64,000 nucleotides of DNA, taken from Pseudomonas panipatensis. Lineage in GTDB: Bacteria; Pseudomonadota; Gammaproteobacteria; Pseudomonadales; Pseudomonadaceae. The notes beneath the pieces are model-generated. The model searched no databases and had not been told where the DNA came from. It saw nothing but the letters and a program-made list of their open reading frames with translations. The stretch lies in assembly GCF_900099785.1 (NCBI RefSeq), contig NZ_FNDS01000008.1, positions 1 through 64,000 of the forward strand, given 5' to 3'. Below, piece by piece: positions 27,377 through 38,292 of this stretch. The stretch's first letter is position 1; each line of letters opens with the position of its first letter. The position numbers and the translations under genes were made by a program.

Positions 27377-29452
27377 TCACACTTGGCCGTATTGCTGGCC
27401 ATGGCGCAGCCAGCGCGCCAGCAGTGGGCTGACATGTTGCGGCCAGCGCGCCAGCAGTGCCTGGGCGGCGTCGCGCACGGCGGGCAGCAGATCGGCATCG
27501 CGCATCAGGTCGGCGACCTTGAATTGCAGCAGGCCGGTTTGCCGGGTGCCGAGCATCTCGCCGGGGCCGCGCAGCTCCAGGTCGCGCTCGGCGATGACGA
27601 AGCCGTCGCAGGTCTCGCGCATGATCGCCAGCCGCTCGCGCCCGATGTGCGACAGCGGCGGGTGGTAGAGCAGCACACAGTGGCTGGCGGCGCTGCCACG
27701 GCCGACCCGGCCGCGCAGCTGGTGCAACTGCGCCAGGCCGAGGCGTTCGGGGTTCTCGATGATCATCAGGCTGGCGTTGGGTACGTCGACGCCGACCTCG
27801 ATCACCGTGGTCGCCACCAGCAATTGCAGCAGGCCTTCCTTGAACGCCTGCATGACCACGGCCTTGTCCGCCGCCTTCATGCGCCCGTGGATCAGGCCCA
27901 CGCGCAGTTCGCCGAGGGCCGAGGAGAGTTCTTCGTAGGTGGTTTCCGCCGCCTGGCAGGTCAGTTCCTCGGACTCCTCGATCAGCGTGCACACCCAATA
28001 GGCCTGGCGTCCTTCCTGGCAGGCGGCGCGCACCCGTTCGATCACCTCGATGCGGCGGCTATCGGCGACCAGCACGGTATTCACCGGGGTGCGCCCTGGC
28101 GGCAGCTCATCGAGGATCGAGGTGTCCAGGTCGGCGTAGGCGCTCATCGCCAGCGTGCGCGGAATGGGCGTGGCGGTCATGATCAACTGGTGCGGGCAGA
28201 GCCGACCGTCGACACCCTTCTGGCGCAGCGCCAGGCGTTGCTGCACGCCGAAGCGGTGCTGCTCGTCGATGATCACCAGGGCCAGGCGCTTGAACTTCAC
28301 TTCATCCTGGAACAGCGCATGGGTGCCGACCACCATGGGCATGCCGTCGGCGATCTTCTCCAGCGCGGCGCTGCGCGCCTTGCCCTTGAGCTTGCCGGCC
28401 AGCCAGGCGACCTCGATGCCCAGCGGCTCCAGCCATTTGCTGAAGTTGAGGAAGTGCTGCTCGGCGAGGATTTCCGTGGGCGCCATCAGCGCCACCTGGT
28501 AACCGGCTTCCAGGGCCTGTAGCGCGGCGAGGGCGGCGACCACCGTCTTGCCGGCGCCGACGTCGCCCTGCACCAGGCGCAGCATGGGTTCGGGCTGGGC
28601 CAGGTCGTAGGCGATCTCGGCGCCGACGCGCTGCTGCGCGCCCGTGGGGGCGAATCCCAGGTTCTTCAGGAAGCGTTGCGGCAGCTTCCGTGCCGGCGGC
28701 AATTGCGGCGCCTGCTGGGCGCGCAGGCTTTCGCGCAGGCGTTGCAGCGAGAGCTGGTGGGTCAGCAGTTCCTCGAAGACCAGGCGATGCTGCGCCCAGT
28801 GACGGCCTTCGGCGAGTTCTTCCAGGTCGGCGTCCGGCGGTGGCCGGTGCAGGTAGCGGATGGCTTCGTCGAGTGGCCCGAGCTGGTAGTCGCGGGCCAG
28901 TTCCGCAGGCAGCCAGTCCGGCAGGCTGTTCGGTCCCAGGCGTGCCAGGGCCTGCTGGCTGAGCTGGCGCAAGCGCTGCTGGGTGAGGCCTTCGGTGGTC
29001 GGGTAGATGGGCGTCAGGGTCTGCTCTACCGGGGCCGGCGTGGCATCGTTCAGCGCGCGGTATTCCGGGTGGTAGATCTCCAGGCCCGAGGCGCCGGGGC
29101 GGGCTTCGCCGTAGCAGCGCAGGTGGGTGCCGCGCTTGAGACCGTCCTTCTGCGCCTGGCTGAAATGGTAGAAGCGCAGGTTCAGGGTGCCGCTGCCGTC
29201 CTGCAGGCGCACCAGCAGGCTGCGGCGCTTGCCCATGACCACATCGGCGCCGGAGACCACGCCCTCGATCACCGCGTCCTGGCCCGGACGCAAGGCGCCG
29301 ATGGGGATCACGCGGGTGCGGTCCTGATAGCGCAGCGGCAGGTGGAAGAGGATGTCCTGGAGGTTCTCCAGGCCGACCCGCGCGAGCTTCTCCTCCAGCG
29401 CGGCGCCGACCCCCTTGAGCGCCGTGACCGGAACCTTGGCCAGCTCGGTCAT
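27377..29452 (-). CDS. recG: RecG, ATP-dependent DNA helicase
   Basis: A 691-residue helicase that reverses stalled replication forks and branch-migrates Holliday junctions. The N-terminal wedge/OB domain (1-180) is followed by the helicase core. Walker A is GDVGAGKTVVA, the DEAH-like box is IIDEQHRFG, and further motifs are MTATPIPRTLAM and QLRGRVGRGS. The length is normal. The ATG at 29452 overlaps the oxyR stop by 4 bp (ATGA), so the two genes are translationally coupled. Confidence 0.96.
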   Translation of the reverse strand: MTELAKVPVTALKGVGAALEEKLARVGLENLQDILFHLPLRYQDRTRVIPIGALRPGQDAVIEGVVSGADVVMGKRRSLLVRLQDGSGTLNLRFYHFSQAQKDGLKRGTHLRCYGEARPGASGLEIYHPEYRALNDATPAPVEQTLTPIYPTTEGLTQQRLRQLSQQALARLGPNSLPDWLPAELARDYQLGPLDEAIRYLHRPPPDADLEELAEGRHWAQHRLVFEELLTHQLSLQRLRESLRAQQAPQLPPARKLPQRFLKNLGFAPTGAQQRVGAEIAYDLAQPEPMLRLVQGDVGAGKTVVAALAALQALEAGYQVALMAPTEILAEQHFLNFSKWLEPLGIEVAWLAGKLKGKARSAALEKIADGMPMVVGTHALFQDEVKFKRLALVIIDEQHRFGVQQRLALRQKGVDGRLCPHQLIMTATPIPRTLAMSAYADLDTSILDELPPGRTPVNTVLVADSRRIEVIERVRAACQEGRQAYWVCTLIEESEELTCQAAETTYEELSSALGELRVGLIHGRMKAADKAVVMQAFKEGLLQLLVATTVIEVGVDVPNASLMIIENPERLGLAQLHQLRGRVGRGSAASHCVLLYHPPLSHIGRERLAIMRETCDGFVIAERDLELRGPGEMLGTRQTGLLQFKVADLMRDADLLPAVRDAAQALLARWPQHVSPLLARWLRHGQQYGQV

Positions 29453-30381
29453 GCCGGTTCGGCTTCACCCTTGGCTGTCGGCTTGGCGACCGAACAGAGG
29501 CGGATGGAGTCGGCCAGCACTTCGATGGCCCGTGGCCGCGGGAAGCTGGCGCGCCAGGCGATGGCCACGGTGCGGAACGGCACCGGGGCGGTGAAGGGGC
29601 GGACTTCCAGCACGCCGGGGGCGTAGTGGTGGCTTTCCACGGCGGAGAACGGCAGCACCGATACGCCGAGGCCGGAGGCGACCATGTGGCGGATGGTTTC
29701 CAGCGAGCTGGATTCCACCGTGGTGTGCTTGTTCTCGTCGCCCTTGCGCACGGTCGGGCAGGCTTCCAGCACCTGGTCGCGGAAGCAGTGGCCCTCGCCG
29801 AGCAGCAGCAGGCTCTTGTCGTTGAGCATTTCCGCGTCGATGCTGGTTTTCGTCGTCCACGCATGGCCGGCGGGCATCAGCACGTAGAACGGCTCGTCGA
29901 ACAGCGGCAGGGTCAGGACATCGGCTTCCTGGAAGGGCAGGGCGATGATGATCGCGTCCAGCTCGCCGGTGCGCAGCTTGTCGCGGAGGATGTGGGTGAA
30001 GTTCTCCTCGATGTACAGCGGCATCTGTGGCGCCACCCGGTGCAGCTGGGGGATCAGGTGCGGGAACAGGTAGGGGCCGATGGTGTAGATGGCGCCGACT
30101 TTGAGTGGCGACGTCAGTTGGTTCTTGCCGGCCTGGGCCAGCTCGCGAATGCCCTGGGCCTGCTCCAGCACCTTCTGCGCCTGCGCGACTATGCCTTCGC
30201 CGACCGGCGTCAGGCGGACCGCGCTCTTGCTGCGCTCGAAGATCAGTACGCCAAGCTCATCCTCGAGCTTCTTCACGCCGACCGACAGAGTCGGCTGGCT
30301 GACGTGGCAGCGCTCGGCGGCGCGGCCGAAGTGCTGCTCCTGGGCGAGCGTGACGATGTAGCGCAGTTCGGTGAGGGTCAT
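29449..30381 (-). CDS. oxyR: OxyR, hydrogen-peroxide sensing LysR-family regulator
   Basis: A 310-residue activator of antioxidant genes. The N-terminal LysR helix-turn-helix covers residues 1-60 (FGRAAERCHVSQPTLSVGVKKLE). The redox pair C199 and C208 lies in GEGHCFRDQVLEAC, exactly where OxyR has its peroxide-sensing disulfide. The ATG at 30381 (MTLTELRYIVTL) gives this numbering; the frame is open 27 bp further. It is coupled to recG downstream, an arrangement conserved in pseudomonads. Confidence 0.96.
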   Translation of the reverse strand: MTLTELRYIVTLAQEQHFGRAAERCHVSQPTLSVGVKKLEDELGVLIFERSKSAVRLTPVGEGIVAQAQKVLEQAQGIRELAQAGKNQLTSPLKVGAIYTIGPYLFPHLIPQLHRVAPQMPLYIEENFTHILRDKLRTGELDAIIIALPFQEADVLTLPLFDEPFYVLMPAGHAWTTKTSIDAEMLNDKSLLLLGEGHCFRDQVLEACPTVRKGDENKHTTVESSSLETIRHMVASGLGVSVLPFSAVESHHYAPGVLEVRPFTAPVPFRTVAIAWRASFPRPRAIEVLADSIRLCSVAKPTAKGEAEPA

Positions 30382-30476
30382 GGCGACTAATCCGTTGAGT
30401 TGGGCCAAGCATAGCGGCTGCGTCGTTGCGAACCAACCGCGCTAAACTCGCGGACCTTGCCTTTCAGGAGTCGAAG

Positions 30477-31334
30477 ATGACCCCGAGTCTCATGATCGTC
30501 GGTTGTGGCGATGTCGGCAGCCGCCTGGGTCGCCAGCTCAGCGCGCAGGGCTGGACGGTCCATGGCCTGCGCCGTGACGTCAGTGCCTTGCCCGCGACGC
30601 TGCTTCCCGTCGCCGCTGACCTTGGCGCCGAGCGCTGCCCCGCGGCCTGGCCGCAGGGCGAATTGGATTACCTGGTGTTCAGCGCCGCCGCGAGTCAGCA
30701 CGATGAAGCCGGCTACCGGGCGACCTATGTCGAAGGCTTGCGGCATTGCCTGGGCTGGCTGGCGCAGCGCGGCCAGCGCCCAAAGCGCCTGCTGTTCGTC
30801 TCCAGCAGCGGGGTCTATGCGCAGCAGCAGGGCGAATGGATCGACGAGACGTCGCCGGCCGAGGCGCAGAGCTATTCCGGGCGCATCATGCGCGAGGCCG
30901 AGCGCCTGGCGCTGGCCAGCGGCATTCCGGCCAGCGTGGTGCGCCTGACCGGCATCTACGGCCCTGGCCGCGAATGGCTGCTCAATCAGGTGCGCCAAGG
31001 CTACCGCGTGGCCAGCGAGCCGCCGTTGTACGGCAACCGCATCCACGCCGAAGACGCCGCTGGATTGCTCGCCTGCCTGCTGCAGGCCGATGCCGCCGGC
31101 CAGACGCTGGAGGACTGTTACCTGGGCGTGGATGACGAGCCGGCGCCATTGGCCGAGGTGGTGGCCTGGCTGCGCCAACGCCTGGGCGTCGAGCACTGGT
31201 CCGAGCAGCAGAGCGTGCGCCGCGCCGGCAGCAAGCGTTGCAGCAACGCGCGCGCCCGCGCCCTCGGCTGGGTTCCGCGCTACCCCAGTTACCGCGAAGG
31301 CTACGCCGCCATCCTCGCCGGCCAGGACGCCTGA
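30477..31334 (+). CDS. NAD-dependent epimerase/dehydratase-like SDR protein
   Basis: A 285-residue extended short-chain dehydrogenase fold protein. The Rossmann motif is IVGCGDVGSRLG (about residues 8-19). The usual YxxxK active site is degenerate: the corresponding region reads SSSGVYAQQQGEW and SYSGRIMREAER, so catalysis by the classical mechanism is doubtful. It resembles YeeZ. The ATG at 30477 has CAGGAGT upstream. The AraC gene begins 1 bp after its stop, so the two are probably co-transcribed. Confidence 0.82.
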   Translation: MTPSLMIVGCGDVGSRLGRQLSAQGWTVHGLRRDVSALPATLLPVAADLGAERCPAAWPQGELDYLVFSAAASQHDEAGYRATYVEGLRHCLGWLAQRGQRPKRLLFVSSSGVYAQQQGEWIDETSPAEAQSYSGRIMREAERLALASGIPASVVRLTGIYGPGREWLLNQVRQGYRVASEPPLYGNRIHAEDAAGLLACLLQADAAGQTLEDCYLGVDDEPAPLAEVVAWLRQRLGVEHWSEQQSVRRAGSKRCSNARARALGWVPRYPSYREGYAAILAGQDA

Positions 31335-31335
31335 G

Positions 31336-32136
31336 ATGGATGCCAATCGGCTGCTGGCGCGCGCCTGGCTGCCGGGTGTGGAGTTGTTCCATGCGGACTT
31401 CTCCGGGCAGCCGTTCGGCCGCCACAGCCATGACGCCTTCGCCATCGGCGCCATCCTCCACGGCGCCGGTGGCTACCAGTGCCGTGGGGCCCGCCATGTG
31501 CTGCCGGCCGGCACCCTGTCACTGATGAACCCGGAGGAGCCGCACACCGGCCATGCCGAGTCGGAGCGGCTGGTCTATCGCATGCTCTATGTCGAGGAGA
31601 GCCGCCTGCCCGCACTGCTCGGGCGCAAGCAATTGCCACGCGGCTTCCTGGCGTTGAATCCGAGCGACGATGGCCAGGTGGCCGCCAGCCTGGCGCGCCT
31701 GGCCGCGGAGTTCGAGCGCGACGACGCCCTGGTGCTGGAAAGCGAGCTGCTGGCGCTGCTCGAACTGGTGTTCGTGCGCCACGGCGGCCTGCGCCCGGCG
31801 GCGCCGGCCCAGCGCGACGGCGGTGTGACCGCGCGCCTGCGCGACTTCCTGGAGGCGCATTACCGCGAGGCGGTCAGCCTGGAACAGCTGGCGGCATTGC
31901 TGGATCGCCATCCACGGCACCTGATCGATAGCTTCCGCCGCGCCTATGGCGTGCCGCCGCACACCTACCTGCTGCAACGCCGCGTGCGCGAGGCCAAGCG
32001 TCGGCTGGTGGCGGGCGAGGCGCCGCTGGACGTGGCGCTGGACCTGGGCTTCTACGACCAGGCGCACTTTTCCACGACCTTCCGCCGCTTCACCGGCGTC
32101 ACGCCGGGGCGCTTCAGGAACGCCACGCGCACCTGA
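31336..32136 (+). CDS. AraC-family transcriptional regulator
   Basis: A 266-residue regulator. An N-terminal cupin-like sensor domain (residues 15-120; HSHDAFAIGAILHGAGGY, MNPEEPHTGHAES) is followed by a C-terminal double helix-turn-helix (about 165-262; VSLEQLAALLDRHPRHLIDSFRRAYG and ALDLGFYDQAHFSTTFRRFTG). The ATG at 31336 starts one base after the preceding stop. It is followed by a LysE-family exporter 66 bp later, which it probably controls. Confidence 0.88.
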   Translation: MDANRLLARAWLPGVELFHADFSGQPFGRHSHDAFAIGAILHGAGGYQCRGARHVLPAGTLSLMNPEEPHTGHAESERLVYRMLYVEESRLPALLGRKQLPRGFLALNPSDDGQVAASLARLAAEFERDDALVLESELLALLELVFVRHGGLRPAAPAQRDGGVTARLRDFLEAHYREAVSLEQLAALLDRHPRHLIDSFRRAYGVPPHTYLLQRRVREAKRRLVAGEAPLDVALDLGFYDQAHFSTTFRRFTGVTPGRFRNATRT

Positions 32137-32202
32137 GTTTCTTCCAAGACCACGCCACATCGGGCCCAGCAGACTGTCGCTCCCATCCGCCGGGAGATCT
32201 TC

Positions 32203-32826
32203 ATGTTCGCCGCCTTCGCGCTGGTCGCCAGCACTCATTTCGCCGCCCTGCTGTCGCCGGGGCCGGACTTCTTTCTGTTGATTCGCGCCGCGCTGTTGCG
32301 CGGTCGCCGTCACGCCGATGGCTGCGCGGCCGGCATCGCCCTGGCCAACCTGGCGAGCATGGGCCTGGTGCTGTTCGTTCTCGGTTTGCTGCCGGAGCTG
32401 GCGCGGCACGGCTTGCGCGTGGTGCAGGTGCTCGGCGGAGTCTATTTCGTCTGGTTGGGCAGCCAGGCGCTGCTGGCGCGCCGTGAGCTGGAAATTCCCG
32501 TCGAGACTGGCGCGCGGCGCGCGGGTGGTTTTTACCGTGGTTTGCGCGAGGGCTTCCTCGCCAGCAGCCTGAATCCCAAGCTGCCGATCTTCTACACCGG
32601 CCTGTTCGGCGCGCTCGGGCATTTCCAACTGCCGGCCTGGGCGTTGGCGGTCTGCGTGCTGTGGATGGGCGCGGTGGTGCTGGGGTGGGACATGGCGCTG
32701 GTGCGCCTGCTCGATCGCCACCGTTGGCGCGGCTGGCTGCAGCGCCGGGTGCGGACGCTGGACCGGCTGTGTGGCGGCCTGCTGCTGGGGTTGGGCGGCT
32801 GGCTGTTGTGGGTGGGCCTGGCCTGA
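32203..32826 (+). CDS. LysE/RhtB-family amino-acid exporter
   Basis: A 207-residue inner-membrane protein with about six hydrophobic helices. The family signature near the start is LLSPGPDFFLLIRAALLRGRRHADG, and GFLASSLNPKLPIFY is the conserved loop. It should export an amino acid or derivative. A GGGAGATCTT ribosome site precedes the ATG. Its pairing with the AraC regulator is a common arrangement, but the substrate cannot be read from sequence. Confidence 0.9.
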   Translation: MFAAFALVASTHFAALLSPGPDFFLLIRAALLRGRRHADGCAAGIALANLASMGLVLFVLGLLPELARHGLRVVQVLGGVYFVWLGSQALLARRELEIPVETGARRAGGFYRGLREGFLASSLNPKLPIFYTGLFGALGHFQLPAWALAVCVLWMGAVVLGWDMALVRLLDRHRWRGWLQRRVRTLDRLCGGLLLGLGGWLLWVGLA

Positions 32827-32851
32827 CCAGGCTCACCCCGTCGGTGGCTGG

Positions 32852-33592
32852 TCAGTCGCGCTCGAGCAGCCAGACGCGCCGGCCCGGGTTGTATTCGGGC
32901 ATTTCGTCGCTCTGCGCACGGTTCACTGCTTCGAACAGCTCCAGCTTGTCGTCGTTGCGCTGGAACAGGTATTCGCGTCCCTGGCGGCCCTGTTGCAGCC
33001 AGATGCTGTCGTTGTCGCCGCTCATGGCCGCGCAGTCGCCAGCCAGGCACAGGGCGTAACGTTCGGCATTGGGCATGCCGTCGAGGCGGCCGTCGGGCTG
33101 GAAGCTCACCTTGCTGCCCTGCCCCTGGCCTTCCTTGATGATCCAGGTGCCCTTGAGGAAGGCGCCGTAGAGCGCATGCTGGAAGCTGGCGCCGGCCGGC
33201 GCCTGGGCCGTGGGCGTTTCCTGCGGTCGGCTGAAGCGTTGCTCCGGCCAGTTTTCGCTGGCGGTCTGCAGCAGTTGCTTGCCGTCGACGGCCAGGGTTT
33301 CCTGCTTGCTGCCGTAGAAGGCGACCTGCCAGTGCTTCTTGTCGTTCGGGTCGTGGCTCAACTGGCCTTCGCCGAGTTCGAAACCGTTGCTGAAGCTGGC
33401 CTTCTGCGCCTTGCTGTCCAGGCGCCATTCCAGGTTGGGGCCGTAGGCGAGCAGTGCTTCGCGCAGTTTGCCGCTCTTGCTGGCGGCGTCGATGGCTGCC
33501 TGGTTGATCCAGACGCCGGACGGATCGGGCGGGGTGCCGGCGCAGCCGGTCAGCAGGCCGAGCAGAGCGCTCAGGATGAGGGCACGACGCAT
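32852..33592 (-). CDS. Predicted lipoprotein of unknown function
   Basis: A 246-residue lipoprotein. The signal peptide ends in the lipobox LLTGC with the lipidated cysteine C17. The mature part is beta-rich, with no enzymatic motif I recognise. The middle (YGAFLKGTWIIKEGQGQGSKVSFQPDGRLDGMPN) resembles a META/HslJ-like strand pattern. The ATG at 33592 has AAGGAG upstream; a longer frame exists but only this start gives the signal peptide. It is downstream of ridA but separated from it by a terminator. Confidence 0.75.
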   Translation of the reverse strand: MRRALILSALLGLLTGCAGTPPDPSGVWINQAAIDAASKSGKLREALLAYGPNLEWRLDSKAQKASFSNGFELGEGQLSHDPNDKKHWQVAFYGSKQETLAVDGKQLLQTASENWPEQRFSRPQETPTAQAPAGASFQHALYGAFLKGTWIIKEGQGQGSKVSFQPDGRLDGMPNAERYALCLAGDCAAMSGDNDSIWLQQGRQGREYLFQRNDDKLELFEAVNRAQSDEMPEYNPGRRVWLLERD

Positions 33593-33621
33593 GCAGATTG
33601 CTCCTTGCGGACTTCTTCTAC

Positions 33622-33657
33622 GGGAAAAAGCGAACGGGGCCGCGAAGGCCCCGTTCG
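33622..33657 (-). terminator. Terminator of ridA
   Basis: A perfect 10-bp stem (33632-33641 with 33647-33656). Read on the minus strand it is followed by CTTTTT, a standard rho-independent terminator just after the ridA stop codon. Confidence 0.88.
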
Positions 33658-33668
33658 GGAGGTAAGGC

Positions 33669-34049
33669 TTACTCGAGGACGACGATGGCGTCCATTTCGA
33701 CCTGGGCGCCCTTCGGCAGGGCGGCCACGCCGATGGCGGCACGCGCCGGGTAGGGCTGGGTGAAGTAGCGGCCCATGACTTCGTTGACCTTGGCGAAGTG
33801 CGACAGGTCGGTGAGGAAGATGTTCAGCTTGACCACGTCGCCGAGGTAACCGCCGGAGGCCTCGATCACCGCCTTGAGGTTCTCGAACACCTGTACGGTC
33901 TGCTCCTCGAAGCCCTCGACCAGTTCCATGGTTTTCGGGTCCAGCGGGATTTGCCCGGAAACGTAGACGGTGTTGCCGGCCTTGATCGCCTGGGAGTAGG
34001 TACCGATGGCTGCCGGGGCTTTGTCGGTGTGGATAACGGTCTTGCTCAT
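33669..34049 (-). CDS. ridA: RidA, reactive imine/enamine deaminase
   Basis: A 126-residue homotrimeric deaminase that hydrolyses 2-aminoacrylate and similar imines formed by PLP enzymes. The signature block is [22 protein letters not shown], whose Arg binds the substrate carboxylate. The N-terminal TYSQAI and [11 protein letters not shown] are typical. It follows spoT by 25 bp on the same strand and probably belongs to the same transcript. A second family member lies at 62878-63231. Confidence 0.95.
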   Translation of the reverse strand: MSKTVIHTDKAPAAIGTYSQAIKAGNTVYVSGQIPLDPKTMELVEGFEEQTVQVFENLKAVIEASGGYLGDVVKLNIFLTDLSHFAKVNEVMGRYFTQPYPARAAIGVAALPKGAQVEMDAIVVLE

Positions 34050-34074
34050 GTCGACTCCTTGCCGATGGGTGGGA

Positions 34075-36183
34075 TCAGCTACGCACGCGGGTGATGCGGA
34101 TCACCCCCTTGAGGGCGCGCAGCTTCTTGATGACACGGGCCAGGTGCACGCGGTCATGCACGCTGACGACCAACTGGACCACGCTGATGCGGCCATCGCG
34201 CTCGTCCATGCCGATCTTCTCGATGTTGCCGTCGGCAGCGTTGACGCTGGTCGCCAGCAGGGCGATCAGGCCGCGCTGGTGCTCCAGTTCCACGCGTAGC
34301 TCGACGTTGAATTCGCCGGTGACGTCCTTGGCCCAACTGAGCTGGATGCATTTTTCCGGGTTGTGGCGGACTTCGCTGATGTTCTTGCAGCTTTCCAGGT
34401 GCACCACCATGCCCTTGCCGGCCGACAGGTGGCCGACGATGGGATCGCCGGGAATCGGCGTGCAGCACTTCGCGTAGCTGAGCACCAGGCCTTCGGTGCC
34501 GCGGATCGCCAGCGGCCCTTCGGCGTTGGGCGCGGCCTCGCCGTCGCTGGACAGCAGGCGGCGCGCCACCACGTAGGCCATGCGGTTGCCCAGGCCGATC
34601 TCTTCCAGCAGGTCCTCGAAGACTTCCATGCGGTACTCGGTGAGCACGCCCTGGATACGTTCGGCGGGAATCTTTTCCAGGTGGCTGTCGAAGCCGGCCA
34701 GGGTCTTGTTCAACAGGCGTTCGCCGAGGTTGATCGACTCGGAGCGACGCTGCAGCTTGAGTGCGTGGCGGATGTGCGTCCGCGCCTTGCCGGTGACCAC
34801 GAAACTCAGCCACGCCGGATTCGGCCGGGTGCCCGGGGCGGTGACGATTTCCACCGTCTGGCCGCTCTGCAGCGGTTCGGACAGCGGCGCCAAGCGGCGG
34901 TTGATGCGGCAGGCGATGCAACTGTTGCCGACGTCGGTGTGCACGGCATAGGCGAAGTCGACCGCCGTGGAGCCTTTGGGCAGCTCCATGATGCGGCCCT
35001 TGGGCGTGAACACGTAGACCTCGTCCGGGAACAGGTCGATCTTCACGTTCTCGATGAATTCGAGGGAGTTGCCCGCGCGTTGCTGCAGTTCGAGGATGCC
35101 CTTCACCCATTGGCGGGCGCGGGCGTGGGTGCCCTTCTGGGCCTCTTCCTCGTCGGACTTGTACAGCCAGTGCGCAGCGATGCCGTGGTTCGCCATCTCT
35201 TCCATTTCGCGGGTGCGGATCTGGATTTCGATGGGCACCCCGTGCATGCCGAACAGCGTGGTATGCAGCGATTGGTAGCCGTTGGCCTTGGGAATCGCGA
35301 TGTAGTCCTTGAAGCGCCCCGGGAACGGCTTGTACAGGTTATGCACGGCGCCGAGCACGCGGTAACAGGTGTCGACCTTGTCGACGATGATGCGGAAGGC
35401 GTAGACGTCCATGATCTCGTTGAACGCCTTACGCTTGCCGCGCATCTTCTTGTAGATGCTGAAAAGGTGTTTCTCGCGGCCCAGCACCTGGCCTTCCATG
35501 CCTTCGCGGCCAAGGCAGTTGACCAGCGATTCCTGAATCTTGCCGACGATCTCGCGGCGATTGCCGCGGGCTTTCTTGACCGCCTGGCGGATGCGTTCGG
35601 AGCGCATCGGGTGCATGGCCTTGAAGCCGAGGTCCTCGAACTCCACGCGCATGCTGTGCATGCCCAGGCGGTTGGCGATGGGCGCGTAGATTTCCAGGGT
35701 TTCCTTGGCGATGCGCCGGCGCTTCTCGCCGGACAGCACTTCCAGGGTGCGCATGTTGTGCAGGCGGTCGGCCAGCTTGACCAGGATCACGCGGATGTCG
35801 CGGGCCATGGCCATGGCCATCTTCTGGAAGTTCTCGGCCTGCGCCTCGGCCTTGGACTCGAAATTCATCTGGGTCAGCTTGCTGACCCCGTCCACCAGCT
35901 CCGCGACGGTCTCGCCGAACTGGGCGGTGAGCGCTTCCTTGGCGATGCCGGTGTCCTCGATCACGTCGTGCAGCATGGCCGCCATCAGGCTCTGATGGTC
36001 CATGTGCATGTCGGCGAGGATATTGGCGACGGCGAGCGGATGGGTGACGTAGGCCTCGCCGCTGCGGCGGCGCTGGCCGTCGTGGGCCTGCTCGGCGTAG
36101 TAGTAGGCGCGCCGGACCAGGTTGACCTGATCCGGGCCGAGATAGCTCGAAAGCCGGTCGGCGAAGGCGTCTATGCTCGGCAA
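34075..36183 (-). CDS. spoT: SpoT, bifunctional (p)ppGpp synthetase/hydrolase
   Basis: A 702-residue stringent-response enzyme. The N-terminal HD hydrolase domain contains [24 protein letters not shown] and [14 protein letters not shown]. The synthetase domain (about 200-330) contains [18 protein letters not shown] and [16 protein letters not shown] (about 385-450) and C-terminal ACT domains follow. The start codon is TTG at 36183, with GGGGGT upstream; no in-frame ATG fits, since the first would be well inside the HD domain. rpoZ lies just upstream on the same strand. Confidence 0.96.
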   Translation of the reverse strand: MPSIDAFADRLSSYLGPDQVNLVRRAYYYAEQAHDGQRRRSGEAYVTHPLAVANILADMHMDHQSLMAAMLHDVIEDTGIAKEALTAQFGETVAELVDGVSKLTQMNFESKAEAQAENFQKMAMAMARDIRVILVKLADRLHNMRTLEVLSGEKRRRIAKETLEIYAPIANRLGMHSMRVEFEDLGFKAMHPMRSERIRQAVKKARGNRREIVGKIQESLVNCLGREGMEGQVLGREKHLFSIYKKMRGKRKAFNEIMDVYAFRIIVDKVDTCYRVLGAVHNLYKPFPGRFKDYIAIPKANGYQSLHTTLFGMHGVPIEIQIRTREMEEMANHGIAAHWLYKSDEEEAQKGTHARARQWVKGILELQQRAGNSLEFIENVKIDLFPDEVYVFTPKGRIMELPKGSTAVDFAYAVHTDVGNSCIACRINRRLAPLSEPLQSGQTVEIVTAPGTRPNPAWLSFVVTGKARTHIRHALKLQRRSESINLGERLLNKTLAGFDSHLEKIPAERIQGVLTEYRMEVFEDLLEEIGLGNRMAYVVARRLLSSDGEAAPNAEGPLAIRGTEGLVLSYAKCCTPIPGDPIVGHLSAGKGMVVHLESCKNISEVRHNPEKCIQLSWAKDVTGEFNVELRVELEHQRGLIALLATSVNAADGNIEKIGMDERDGRISVVQLVVSVHDRVHLARVIKKLRALKGVIRITRVRS

Positions 36184-36237
36184 GGTTGCACCCCCTGCCG
36201 AGTGGACGGCGCCTGTGGTCGTCGGCCGGACATCGAC

Positions 36238-36504
36238 TTACAGGGCCTCGTTGTTGGCCTCGTCTTCGAAGGCGGCGAACAGCGGTTCATCTTCAACCAC
36301 GTCCTCCTGCTGAACGACTTCAGCATCGACCAGGCCGGAGGCGATTTCACGCAGGGCGACGACGGTGGGCTTGTCGTTTTCCCAGGCGACCTTCGGCTCT
36401 TTGCCACCGGTGGCCAGCTGGCGCGCGCGCTTGGTAGCGAGCATGACCAGTTCGAAACGGTTATCGACGTTGTCCAGGCAGTCTTCGACGGTGACGCGGG
36501 CCAT
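36238..36504 (-). CDS. rpoZ: RpoZ, RNA polymerase omega subunit
   Basis: An 88-residue chaperone subunit that helps assemble the beta-prime subunit and mediates ppGpp binding to polymerase. It begins [20 protein letters not shown] and contains the conserved [15 protein letters not shown] helix. The ATG at 36504 gives the usual length. It lies between gmk and spoT on the same strand, the conserved gammaproteobacterial order. Confidence 0.96.
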   Translation of the reverse strand: MARVTVEDCLDNVDNRFELVMLATKRARQLATGGKEPKVAWENDKPTVVALREIASGLVDAEVVQQEDVVEDEPLFAAFEDEANNEAL

Positions 36505-36593
36505 GGTGTTCCTCGTTACGAAAAATGGAGCCCGGAGCACCGGGCGGACTGAGTAGTCTAAAAAATCGCCAATCTTTATGGAAGAGCCGTTTG

Positions 36594-38125
<1,532 letters not shown>

Positions 38126-38243
38126 GGGGCTACCTCACTGTGGTCTTGGCAAGGACGACGGATTGTCATCGTAAACCGGCAATTGTACCCCAGCGCTACC
38201 GGGTGCCGCACGCCGATGGTGGTTGTGCGCGGCGCCGGGCCTC

Positions 38244-38249
38244 TATAAT
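38244..38249 (+). promoter_or_regulatory. -10 element of the rph promoter
   Basis: A perfect TATAAT lies 44 bp before the rph ATG. The best -35 (TTGTGC, 38223-38228) gives a short 15-bp spacer, so only the -10 is confident. Confidence 0.55.
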
Positions 38250-38292
38250 GGCCGCCATAACCGTCCGATCCGCCTCAATTTAGGAAGCCTCG

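Noticed and set aside
34363-36552. A 729-codon plus-strand open frame across spoT.
   Set aside because: It runs antisense to spoT and rpoZ, with no recognisable domain or ribosome site.
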